The notes under the pieces are model-generated. The model did no database searches. It saw only the letters and a program-made list of their open reading frames with translations, and was not told where the DNA came from. A DNA stretch of 64,000 bases from Rhynchopus sp. YZ270_cl-10. Lineage: Eukaryota > Euglenozoa > Diplonemea > Diplonemida > Diplonemidae. Every line of letters starts with the position of its first letter. Positions within the stretch are counted from its first letter, which is position 1. Made by a program: the position numbers and the translations under genes. The stretch is taken from contig OZ037930.1 of the NCBI GenBank assembly GCA_964035575.1, positions 956,979 to 1,020,978 of the forward strand, read 5' to 3'. Of the stretch, positions 45,840 through 54,287 are shown one piece after another.

Positions 45840-47291
45840 CTAGTTTCCATTTGACGAAGATCCTGAGTTTGAAGAATTATCAGACGAGGATCCGCCAGAT
45901 GAAGATCCTGAGCTTGAAGATCCATCGGATGAAGAGTTCGGGTTTACGGGTTTGCCGTCAGAAGAAGATCCCGAGTTTGAAGAATTGTCAGACGACGATC
46001 CGTCAGATGAAGAGTTTGAGCTTGAAGATGCGTTAGATGATGATCCCTCAGATGATGATCCCGATGCTGGTGCGTCAGTTGGGGGCGCAACAGTCTCAGG
46101 GGCGTCAGTTGCGGGTGCATCAGTGGCTGGTGCGTCCGTCGCAGGTACGTCAGTTGGAGGTGCAACAGTCTCAGGGGCGTCAGTCGCCGGTGCATCTGTC
46201 GCAGGTGCGTCGGTTGGGGGCGCCACAGTCTCAGGTGCGTCAGTTGCAGGTGCGTCAGTTGGAGGTGCAGCAGTCTCGGGTGCATCGGTCTCAGGCATGT
46301 CCGTTTCAGGCACGGGCACAGCGGTCTCTGGCACAAGAGTGTTGTCTGAGCACACAATGGCGTGCACAGCCACGAATGTGGGCACCTCTGTGAGCAAGAT
46401 CGGGAGGCCGAAGGCGTGCGCAAACTGCGAAGGGTCTGCAGTCACGTCTGTGCCCACAATGGGGAGCACAGAGCTGCCGGCGTGGATGCTGGCCTCTTGG
46501 AGTGTCCAGCCTGGCTGCATCGTCATGGAGACTGTCAGGACTGGGAAGAAGAGGTCAAGCTGCACATCCGCTGCCACCTGGCTGCCTGCCGCACAGGTGC
46601 CGGGCCCGACGAAGAGAGGGCCGTTCACAGAGGCGTCGACGGTGTTGGACCACCCGAAGGTGCTGCCCCCAATGAGGTTCGGGATGTCGTCGAAGCAGGT
46701 GTTCGAGTCAAGTCTGAGCCACGCGCTCTGGCACACCTCTGCCAGCAGCCCCAACTTCTCTGCAGACTCGGGTGCACTGATCAGGAGCACCGTGAGAACA
46801 GACTTCTCGACATTACCAAAGGTGTCCTGCAGTGCACGGTACGCACGGTCGGTGGCGTAAAGCACACGCAGGCGCTCGTTGACATCCAGGTCTGCCATGG
46901 CTGTGTACGGCACACCCTTGAAGATGAAACTGAACTTGTTGTCGTTCTCCTCCGACGTCACAACCTCACCACCCAGAGACCCAAGCAGCGCACGTTCAAT
47001 GAGTCCCATGAAGTCGTTCAGGCTTGTCGTCGTGATCTTGCTGTCCACACCACGCGGCGGGAAGTTCACCTCCACAAGAAGGTGTGCACCTGCGTTCGGC
47101 TCATCACGCACACACACTGCGGCAGTCGACACACTGCTGAAGCCCTCCCCACACTCACACATAGCCGCCACGCACATTGCTGCACTGTCTCCGTTCTGCC
47201 TGCACGAGGAGTCACTCAAACACCAGTTGAACTCCATATCCGCAGCAGCATGCACACACAACAGCAACAACACTGCCACACGGCCACTCAT
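45840..47291 (-). CDS. Secreted Asp/Ala/Pro/Thr-repeat protein, copy 2 (lacks the C-terminal domain)
   Basis: 483 residues. The first 330 or so differ from the paralogue at 35646-37592 at only a few positions, mostly in one patch (SFIFKGVPY against SVVFEGVPY; VLLISAPESAEKLGLL against VLPISAPEPAEELELL). The TDAPA tract has a different number and order of units. The Ser/Gly tract is rearranged and longer, with SSDGSSS and SSSDNSSNSG units, and the protein stops at NGN. The whole Cys-rich, lectin-like C-terminal domain is missing, and the downstream DNA is unrelated. So the duplication break lies within the Ser/Gly repeat. With signal peptide and stalk but no C-domain it could still be secreted. 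Upstream sequences are conserved, so it may be expressed. Confidence 0.7.
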   Translation of the reverse strand: MSGRVAVLLLLCVHAAADMEFNWCLSDSSCRQNGDSAAMCVAAMCECGEGFSSVSTAAVCVRDEPNAGAHLLVEVNFPPRGVDSKITTTSLNDFMGLIERALLGSLGGEVVTSEENDNKFSFIFKGVPYTAMADLDVNERLRVLYATDRAYRALQDTFGNVEKSVLTVLLISAPESAEKLGLLAEVCQSAWLRLDSNTCFDDIPNLIGGSTFGWSNTVDASVNGPLFVGPGTCAAGSQVAADVQLDLFFPVLTVSMTMQPGWTLQEASIHAGSSVLPIVGTDVTADPSQFAHAFGLPILLTEVPTFVAVHAIVCSDNTLVPETAVPVPETDMPETDAPETAAPPTDAPATDAPETVAPPTDAPATDAPATDAPETVAPPTDVPATDAPATDAPATDAPETVAPPTDAPASGSSSEGSSSNASSSSNSSSDGSSSDNSSNSGSSSDGKPVNPNSSSDGSSSSGSSSGGSSSDNSSNSGSSSNGN

Positions 47292-48220
47292 CGTTCAGCT
47301 TTAAAGGATGTGATGTAATGTGTCAGATAAATGTGCTGAGGTGATGAGGATGTGTTGTGGCAAAGTGGAAATAGAGCTGTATGCTGGAAAGGGGAAGTTT
47401 CTTTTGTTTCGTTGTTGTCTGCCGATTTCCCCCTTGTTTTGAAATACTGCTCAAAAGGGGGGGAGAGGGGAGGAGAACACATGGAAGAACCCTCACCTCA
47501 ATGCACACTGTCACACAAAAGGGTGGGGGGGGGGGGGGGGTTTTTTGATGATTTTGTTTCCCTCTGTCTGAGGCATTGCAGATAAGTCACTGTGGCATTT
47601 GCAGGGTGAAGACCATAGGTTATGACCCAAGAGTCTGCTGAACAAGAGAGAATTTGTAAGATGGCTGTGCTCTCTTCGTGCACAACACATCTTCACATAA
47701 ACTGTAGTTGTTGATGCAGGCACCTCTTAACTGACCCACGTACGATGCCAGCCATACAGATAAAAGCACAAGTACTCTGTGGACTACAACATAAATCCCT
47801 CGAAGGGGAAGGGTAACATGAGACCGGCAACTCTTGGATAATAAGCTATGGAAGACGTTTTACTGCATGCGGCGCTGAAAACATTGTTCAGATGTGAGGA
47901 GGGGGAGGAGGAGGATGAGGAGGAGGTGGGTCAAGACATGCTCAAGACAGGACAAACGTCCAAAGCACAACACTGTTGAATCCTTTAGACAAACGCGTCA
48001 AATGTCTTTCACTACCAATACCAAAACCTCACCCCACCTGACACACAAAAAAAAGCTGCACAAAGAAAAAAAATCGCTTGTAATACGCCCTCTCGTGAAC
48101 AGAGTGCCTATATAAAAAGAAAGACAGAGAAGAAGAGAAAGTTGCGAGAGAACAAAGAACTCCCTATGAATAGTCACCCAGACAGATGCAGGTGTAGTGT
48201 ATTGATTTGATGCTTTCACT
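45860..48220. repeat. Segmental duplication, copy 2
   Basis: Homologous to 36240-42352 without the hAT insertion and the 40578-42232 repeats. Compared with copy 1 it has gained the 86-bp element at 47703-47788 and some low-complexity sequence at about 47405-47550. Confidence 0.8.
47703..47788 (+). mobile_element. 86-bp micro-element (GATGCAG family) with target duplication and empty site
   Basis: The ends are TGTAGT and ACTACA. It is flanked by ACATAAAC (47695-47702) and ACATAAAT (47789-47796), a near-perfect 8-bp duplication. The sister segment carries the uninterrupted site ACATAAAC followed by ACCTCGAAGG near 37900-37920. So this is a true insertion of hAT type. The inside contains TTGATGCAGGCACCTC and CCCACGTACGATGCCAGCC. 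Related copies lie at about 1570-1640, 4034-4106, 7425-7475, 34850-34906 and 45602-45650, two of them in or next to genes. Confidence 0.8.
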
Positions 48221-48689
48221 TTTTTTTTTTTTTTTTTTTTTGCCTAATTTTTTTTTTCTTTGCGCAAAACACAGAGCCATCAACGGAGAGGGCGGGAAAA
48301 AGACACGGCACAGCCTCTCGTGGATGAGTGCATTTGCAAGGGGGGGAAAGAAAGAAATGAAGAAGCGCAACAACGCCTCTAACATAGTACGCATGACAAA
48401 GAAACAAAGCGGCAAATGTGGGGATTCCCCGGAATAGAAAAGGGAACAAGGGAAGTGGGGTAAAAAAAAAAAAAAAAACATATAACACACACGGATGAGG
48501 GTAGCTATAACCCGTCTACGTTTTTCAATTTTAATTTTGTAGCATCGACAGTCACCTGTCCGAGGACGGGTTCTGTACATAACGTTTTTTTACTTTGAGA
48601 TCTGTATCAGGCTGTTTTGTGTTTTTGTTTATTTTTGAAAACTTATTTTTTTGAAAAACCACAATTTTCCAACTCATAATACAATTCCT
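48221..48689. other. Intergenic region upstream-distal to the biotin pair
   Basis: No gene. T- and A-rich tracts, and at 48543-48585 a copy of the CACCTGTCCGAGGACGGG element also present at 3438-3475. Confidence 0.5.
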
Positions 48690-49898
48690 TTATAGCTTCG
48701 CTCTCCCCCTTTTGACAATCTCTTTCAGAATCCGCATCAATTCCTGCACCTCCTCTACCGTGTTATGCGCATGGAGGATCACCCGCAGGCGCTCCGTCCC
48801 TGCCTTCACTGTTGGCGCACGGATTGCGAGCACATCGTGCCCAGCCTTGCGAAGAACCCCTGCAGCTGCGACCACATTTTCATTTCCTGGAACGAGCACT
48901 GCTTGTATCGCACTTGGAGACGCGATAAGCTCAGGACCTTGCATTTCATCAGTGAACAACGCAATCAAATTCTTCAGATGGTCCCGCCTTGCGCCTGCCG
49001 AGACGACAGCAGCGTACGCACACTTTATAGACACCAACGCATGCAACGGCAACGACGTCGTGAACACCAACGGCCTCGCATAGTTGATAAGATACTGCCT
49101 CAACACATCCCTCCCCACCACTGCTGCCCCATGAATCCCAAACGCCTTTCCATACGTATGCACTGTACACAACAGATTTGGATGCGCTTCCAACCCCATC
49201 TCAGCCACCACACCCATCCCGGTCTCCCCAAACACCCCACTACCATGCGCTTCGTCTACTATCAAAGACACACGGCAGCCGTGAAATGCGCAGACCGCAA
49301 GCAGTTCGCGGATAGGAGCAACATCGCCGTCCATGGAGTAGACGCTTTCGACGATAACAAAAATGGAGAAACTGTCCGCTGGGTTTAGCGTATCCGAGAG
49401 AAGCGAAGAGACATGGTCAACAGAGTTATGACGGAAGGCGACAGTACGGCTTTGTCTGCCTAGCTTGAAGCCTTCGATGAGACTGTTATGGCATAGTGCG
49501 TCGTAGAGCACCACATCGCCTTTTGCAGGTACGCTCGATACCAAGCCAAGGTTCGCTGTGTACCCAGAGGTGAACAGCAAGCTGGCCTCCCGGTTGTGGT
49601 GTGCCGCCACCGTTTTCTCCACCTCCTCCGCGTAGGCGTTGTTGCCAGACAGCAGACGCGACCCAGATGACCCCAAAAATGCCCCCGTATGTCCCACAAT
49701 GCTGCGTGCTCTCTCCTCCTCCTTCTGAATGGAAGCGTGCAAAACATCGCTCCGCGCCAACCCCAAGTAATCGTTCGAACAAAAATCCGTCAACAAAGCC
49801 CCAGTACGAACCTCAGCCCGTCCACTCAACCTCCGTAACACGCCCTTCCGTTCGCGCACTGCAAGCGCTTCTTGCATTCTTCGCTCTGATGATAACAT
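48690..49898 (-). CDS. KAPA synthase (8-amino-7-oxononanoate synthase) with peroxisomal signal
   Basis: Uninterrupted, 402 residues, the usual length for BioF-type alpha-oxoamine synthases. These PLP enzymes condense pimeloyl-CoA with alanine to give KAPA, the first committed step of biotin synthesis. Visible motifs are CSNDYLGLA (40-48), GSSGSRLLSG (76-85), FTSGYTANLG (109-118), the PLP-contact DEAHGSGVFG (215-224) and HTYGKAFG (247-254), where K251 is the Schiff-base lysine. The last three residues, AKL, form a type 1 peroxisomal targeting signal. Fungal and plant KAPA synthases are peroxisomal, so this fits. The fused DAPA aminotransferase/dethiobiotin synthetase starts 718 bp upstream in the same orientation, and the next step's enzyme being adjacent strengthens the call over other oxoamine synthases such as serine palmitoyltransferase or ALA synthase. 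Confidence 0.92.
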   Translation of the reverse strand: MLSSERRMQEALAVRERKGVLRRLSGRAEVRTGALLTDFCSNDYLGLARSDVLHASIQKEEERARSIVGHTGAFLGSSGSRLLSGNNAYAEEVEKTVAAHHNREASLLFTSGYTANLGLVSSVPAKGDVVLYDALCHNSLIEGFKLGRQSRTVAFRHNSVDHVSSLLSDTLNPADSFSIFVIVESVYSMDGDVAPIRELLAVCAFHGCRVSLIVDEAHGSGVFGETGMGVVAEMGLEAHPNLLCTVHTYGKAFGIHGAAVVGRDVLRQYLINYARPLVFTTSLPLHALVSIKCAYAAVVSAGARRDHLKNLIALFTDEMQGPELIASPSAIQAVLVPGNENVVAAAGVLRKAGHDVLAIRAPTVKAGTERLRVILHAHNTVEEVQELMRILKEIVKRGRAKL

Positions 49899-50615
49899 TG
49901 TAGGGTTTTTTTAGTTGTGATTTTGCTTTATTTTTTTTTGATGTCGGAGTGAATGAACCTTCTGGAGAGAGGGAAATGGGGGGGAAATGGACGCGATTTA
50001 GTGTAGATAAGAAGGGGTGTCCGTCTGATGGGGGGGTGGGTGTGGTAGCGAAGAATAGCTTCCTTAAATGAGTTGACCATATGGGAAGGAGACGGAGACG
50101 GCAAGAAGGTACCCCTGTGCCTGGTCTGTGTCAGTGCTTTACAAAGGAAGGTCCATGCGTTTGTCTTAAATGTGAAAAACACCAAAAAAAATACAACCCC
50201 TGGAAAGATGTTCTGCAAGCCGTGTAAGCAAATTGAGGAAATATAAACAAAAGAAAAGGGATAGGTTCGTTTAATGAAATTTGTGGACCCACGCCTCCAC
50301 TCCCCTCTTCGCACACCGCCGTTCCAGCACCTACGTGGCAAAGAGGTGTAGATGTTGGAAGGGGAAGAGGAAAGGGAGAGAGGGGAGTCCTTTTGTTGTA
50401 AAATACGTTTTCTTTTCTTTTCTTTTCATTTTTTCTTGCTGTTTTTGCTGCATTTCGCCGCAATTTTTGCGACAAAGATCGACCTCGTGGTTTCTACTCA
50501 GATGTCACCCAAACGAACACACTTCTCTTTGTGCACCACCCAAACAAACCCAAAGTGATGTGCATTCACAATAAATACGAACTTAACAGAAACACAAATC
50601 CACAAAGAGCAAACA
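49899..50615. other. Spacer between the two biotin genes
   Basis: 717 bp without a supported gene. A/T-rich homopolymers flank a mixed-composition middle. It should contain the 3' end of the upstream gene and the promoter of the KAPA synthase gene, but no element can be named. Confidence 0.5.
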
Positions 50616-52583
50616 TCACCACGCTGTGGCTACTACTTCACACATGGCTTCTGCGAGGATCTTCAGCTCTTCATCCTCCATGATGTAGGGCGGCATCACG
50701 TAGACAAGCTTGCCGAAGGGACGCACCCATACACCCTTCGCTACGAGCGCAGCTTGGAGGCTCTGTGGGCTTTGCGGGACCTCTTTGAGCTCTATGACAC
50801 CTATGGCACCCTTGACACGCACGTCGTGCACTGTTGCGTGACCCCGTGCAGGTGCAAGGTGTGTCTCTAGCGTGGAGGCGATGCGTGCGACACTCTGTTT
50901 CCAAGGCGAAGACTGGAGGAGCTCGAGGCTTGCAGAGGCAACACTGCAGGCAAGGGGGTTTCCCATGAAGGTGGGGCCGTGCATGAAGGGGAGCGTGCCG
51001 TCGTCTCCAGAGACACCGTCCGCCACGTGGCGTGTGGTGACGACAGCGGAGAGTGTCATGTAGCCACCGGTAAGCGCCTTCCCGAGACACATAATGTCCG
51101 GCACGATGTCAGCGTGGTTGCACGCAAAGAGCTCCCCTGTGCGGCCAAACCCAGTCGCAATCTCGTCGGCAATGAGAAGCACGTTGTACTCATCACAGAC
51201 GCGGCGCGCCTCAGCCAGCTGCTCCGGAGGGTGGAACAGCATGCCCCCAGCACCCTGCACGATGGGTTCCAGGATGAGTGCCGCAATCTCAGCGTGGTGT
51301 GCTTCAAGGGTGCTGCGAAGGGTGTCGAGGCTGTCAATGAAGTGGTGCTCCACCAGCGCGCCCTTGAACAGACTGTGCATGCTGTTCACAGGGTCGCACA
51401 CACTCATCGCGCCCAGTGTGTCGCCGTGGTAGCCGCGCCGCACCGAGACCAGCTTCTTCTTCTCACCCGCACCACGCCCCATCCAGTACTGCACAGCCAT
51501 CTTCATCGCCGCCTCCACCGCAACCGACCCAGAGTCTGCAAGAAACACACACTCCAACGGACCCGGCGTCATCTCGACCAGCTGCCTGCACAGTCGCGTG
51601 GCAGGTGCATGTCGCAACCCTCCAAACATGACGTGCGAGAAGCTGTGCAGCTGTGCCGATACGGCGCGGTTCAGCACCGGATGGTTGTACCCGTGGATGG
51701 TGGACCACCAGGAGGACATGCCGTCGATGAGCTGCACACCGTTGCGGAGGGTGATGCGCGTGCCTCGCGCGTGGACGACCTCCCAGGTGGGGTTGGGGCG
51801 TGCCATGCTGGTGTATGGGTGCCAGATGTGCGCTTTGTCAAAGGCTTCGTCTGCGTCCTCACTCGCTTCTTCTGTTTGCGGCGTGATATGTGAAAGGATC
51901 TCTACAAACCTGCTCCCATTTGCGTCGTCTGCGTACCACTCTGTCAGCGGAAGCTCCTGCGGTGGGATGTCCGCAAGCACGACCACCGGGAGGTCTGGGC
52001 GCAGCTCCTGCAACGTTGCGGCGTTGGCATCTCCGCCTACAAAGACGACAGCAGCGACGTCGACACCACGCTGCGAGAGGGCCTCCAGTGCACACAGCGT
52101 TGTTGAGATCCCGCCCAGGACAGGGTCGCCTACCAGCACACTACGCGCCTGCAGAGCGGCGTACACATCTGCCTGCGGTGTGCCGCTGGGTGCAGGCGAG
52201 AGCACCCCGCCCGCCGTCTCCACCAGCTGCATCGCATGCTCCGAAGAGCGTATCTCTGCCTCCACCCGCGTCAGCAGCTCTGCATCTGTAGGCGGCACCA
52301 CACCGTCCAGAGCGGCAGCAATGTGCGGGCTGAGTGGCTCCGTGTATGAGTACAACGTACGTGCTGCCTGCGGTGTGCCGACATTCGCAGTGACCCACGC
52401 CTCGTCCGTGGTAGGCCCCGTCTGCACAGGTTTGATGTACAGTGAAGTCACACTCTGTCCCACAGAGGCACGCAAAATGCCGCACGACACCAACGTCTTC
52501 CCCACATCGGTGTTCGCACCATACACAACGGCAGAGTACTCCCTACGGAGGAACGCACTGCGATAACGCAGTGCTGTCTGCAT
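50616..52583 (-). CDS. BIO3-BIO1: Fused dethiobiotin synthetase / DAPA aminotransferase (BIO3-BIO1 type)
   Basis: Uninterrupted, 655 residues. The N-terminal part (about 17-235) is a BioD-type ATP-dependent carboxylase: P-loop GANTDVGKT (22-30), KPVQTG (51-56) and ETAGGVLSP (122-130). The C-terminal part (about 250-655) is a BioA-type class III aminotransferase that uses S-adenosylmethionine as amino donor: IWHPYTSM (253-260), GMSSWWSTIHG, RRGYHGDTLGAMS (382-394), DEIATGFGRTG (473-483) and LGKALTGGYMT, with K502 as the PLP lysine. The linker is short and acidic. Fusion of these two activities, in this order, is known from plants, fungi and oomycetes, where it is mitochondrial. The first 16 residues (MQTALRYRSAFLRREY) are basic and could be such a presequence. 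It carries out KAPA to DAPA to dethiobiotin, directly after the product of the neighbouring gene. Confidence 0.93.
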   Translation of the reverse strand: MQTALRYRSAFLRREYSAVVYGANTDVGKTLVSCGILRASVGQSVTSLYIKPVQTGPTTDEAWVTANVGTPQAARTLYSYTEPLSPHIAAALDGVVPPTDAELLTRVEAEIRSSEHAMQLVETAGGVLSPAPSGTPQADVYAALQARSVLVGDPVLGGISTTLCALEALSQRGVDVAAVVFVGGDANAATLQELRPDLPVVVLADIPPQELPLTEWYADDANGSRFVEILSHITPQTEEASEDADEAFDKAHIWHPYTSMARPNPTWEVVHARGTRITLRNGVQLIDGMSSWWSTIHGYNHPVLNRAVSAQLHSFSHVMFGGLRHAPATRLCRQLVEMTPGPLECVFLADSGSVAVEAAMKMAVQYWMGRGAGEKKKLVSVRRGYHGDTLGAMSVCDPVNSMHSLFKGALVEHHFIDSLDTLRSTLEAHHAEIAALILEPIVQGAGGMLFHPPEQLAEARRVCDEYNVLLIADEIATGFGRTGELFACNHADIVPDIMCLGKALTGGYMTLSAVVTTRHVADGVSGDDGTLPFMHGPTFMGNPLACSVASASLELLQSSPWKQSVARIASTLETHLAPARGHATVHDVRVKGAIGVIELKEVPQSPQSLQAALVAKGVWVRPFGKLVYVMPPYIMEDEELKILAEAMCEVVATAW

Positions 52584-52637
52584 CGTTCCTGTGTACCCCC
52601 TTCTGCTATTGTTAAGATGGGAGGAGAAACAAATAAT

Positions 52638-53295
52638 CAGTGCTGACGCTAAGGAAAAAGCCGGTCATATATGACCAAAAAAAAAAAAGGAAAAAAAAAG
52701 TCTGGAAATATGCCGGTCATATATGACCGGTCATATATGACCGGTGTTGGGTGGGTGGGCAGGGTGGGGTAGGGGATGGTCGGAAGTCCCCCCCAGTTGG
52801 CACCTCACACGAGCCTCTGAGAGTGACCAGAAATGGCCTCAGGAACAAAGTGACCCCGTCACAGCCAGAACGCGACTCAATTGGTCAAATGCCGAACGAA
52901 AAGGAAGCAGGCAGCGTGGCGAAATAATAAAAGTAGCGTACCGTGCGCCTGCGGCGCAAGCTTGCCAACGCACCCTTCCCTTTGACATAGTATATCAGTA
53001 AAAATGTGCAATTTTAAGCGCAATTTTTTGAAATGTTGCGTACCGTGGCTTCGCCACGAACCTTTGGGTGCCATGACCGCCGTTTCTTATTGTAAACTGA
53101 TCCCACGCGTGCCTGGTGCAAATATCAGTGAAGGGCCGAACTCTGCAGAGGAATTCGCACATTCCGCCGGAGGCCCCCAACTTGAGCTGGGTTGGGGACC
53201 CGGGCGCGCGAAGCGCGCCCGGGCTCGGCCGAAAAAAAAAAAGTCAAAAAAAATTTTTTTATATGACCGGCCAGCCGGCCTTAGCGTCAGCACTG
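52638..53295. mobile_element. 658-bp non-autonomous hAT-like element (CAGTGCTGACGCTAAGG ends)
   Basis: The inverted ends are perfect over 17 bp: CAGTGCTGACGCTAAGG and CCTTAGCGTCAGCACTG. They are flanked by a perfect 8-bp duplication CAAATAAT (52630-52637 and 53296-53303). Subterminal GGTCATATATGACC palindromes repeat at the left end. The interior holds the GTACGC module (minus strand, 52935-53060) and a GGGCGCGC/GCGCGCCC hairpin near 53201-53220. No transposase is encoded. It lies between the biotin gene and RNase H2A. Confidence 0.88.
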
Positions 53296-53387
53296 CAAAT
53301 AATACACAAAAAAAACAATGAGGATATACAGTTAATGAACATGGGGGCCGGAGGGGAAAAAAATTCTCTAAAAAATCAAAAAAAAAA

Positions 53388-54287
53388 TCAGAATGCTTTA
53401 GGATGCGTGACGTACATCTCCTGGAAGAACTGCCACCTCTTCCGTTTGCGTCCTTCTCCAAAGGCTTCTGGTTGGTCAAGACCGTCATATGTCCAGGAGA
53501 CGGGGACACAGCGTTCGGATGCGATATCCTTAACGGGCTGCCAATCAAAGCGCGCGACATTGGGTAGGACAAAGAGCCTATGTGTGTTACGCTGCAGCCA
53601 GGTTTTAGTCGCAGGATCTGCAGGGTAGCCTGACCCTACATCCCCTGTCATACGCAGACCTGATGGGAGCTGTGCAGGGAAACTCTCGATGTAGTTGTCA
53701 CGCTGCACCTTTGCCATGATAGAGGCACCTCCGGTTACAGGGAAGATTGCGTCTGCCTTAGAACGAACAACGATGGTGACCCCTGCGAACTCCGCCTGCA
53801 GCTTGCGGAGGTACGTCTCCTGCGGACCTACAATGTCAACGAAGAGGGCAACTGTCTTTTCTCCTTCAGGGATGCGCTTCTGGAGCGCAGAGATGATGTC
53901 GATTGCGGCAGAGTGGGAGATTTTGTTCAGTGAGATAGGCGTCCGTGCAAGCTGCTGCCGAGAGATCTCATCCGCATGGAGGTCCCTGCAGTCGTGCAGG
54001 AAAATCTCTTCGGAGTTCTCCGCATCTAAGATGCCTGCTCTAATGCTTTTCCGCTTTTCATCCGTCAAAGCCTTGCTGTCGTTCACCCCAAGCTCCACAA
54101 GCTGTGCATGGTCACGCACCCTGCATGCAAACCCACCATAAACCATAGGTCCAACAACAGGTCCGCGTCCAGCCTCGTCAATACCGATCATCCAATCAGT
54201 GTCGGTCCAGCCAAACTCCTTCTGACAATCCGCAAGGTTAAAGGGCTTGCCCCAGTCCCAGGAGCTGTCGACCTTCTGTCGTTTCAT
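53388..54287 (-). CDS. Ribonuclease H2 subunit A (catalytic)
   Basis: Uninterrupted, 299 residues, the size of eukaryotic RNase H2A. The enzyme cuts the RNA strand of RNA-DNA hybrids and removes single ribonucleotides from DNA. The signature GIDEAGRGPVVGPMVYG (35-51) gives the first two acidic residues D37 and E38. VDIVGPQETY supplies D151, and VRSKADAIFPVTGGASIMAK supplies D179. GSGYPADPATKTWL (218-231) contains the ribonucleotide-sensing Tyr (Y221). All key residues are present, so it should be active. The end (GRKRKRWQFFQEMYVTHPKAF is the last 21-residue region, at 279-299) is basic and could contact the B and C subunits or PCNA partners. The ATG gives an MKRQKVDSS start just before the conserved domain. 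The gene is unlinked to recognisable partners. Confidence 0.93.
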   Translation of the reverse strand: MKRQKVDSSWDWGKPFNLADCQKEFGWTDTDWMIGIDEAGRGPVVGPMVYGGFACRVRDHAQLVELGVNDSKALTDEKRKSIRAGILDAENSEEIFLHDCRDLHADEISRQQLARTPISLNKISHSAAIDIISALQKRIPEGEKTVALFVDIVGPQETYLRKLQAEFAGVTIVVRSKADAIFPVTGGASIMAKVQRDNYIESFPAQLPSGLRMTGDVGSGYPADPATKTWLQRNTHRLFVLPNVARFDWQPVKDIASERCVPVSWTYDGLDQPEAFGEGRKRKRWQFFQEMYVTHPKAF

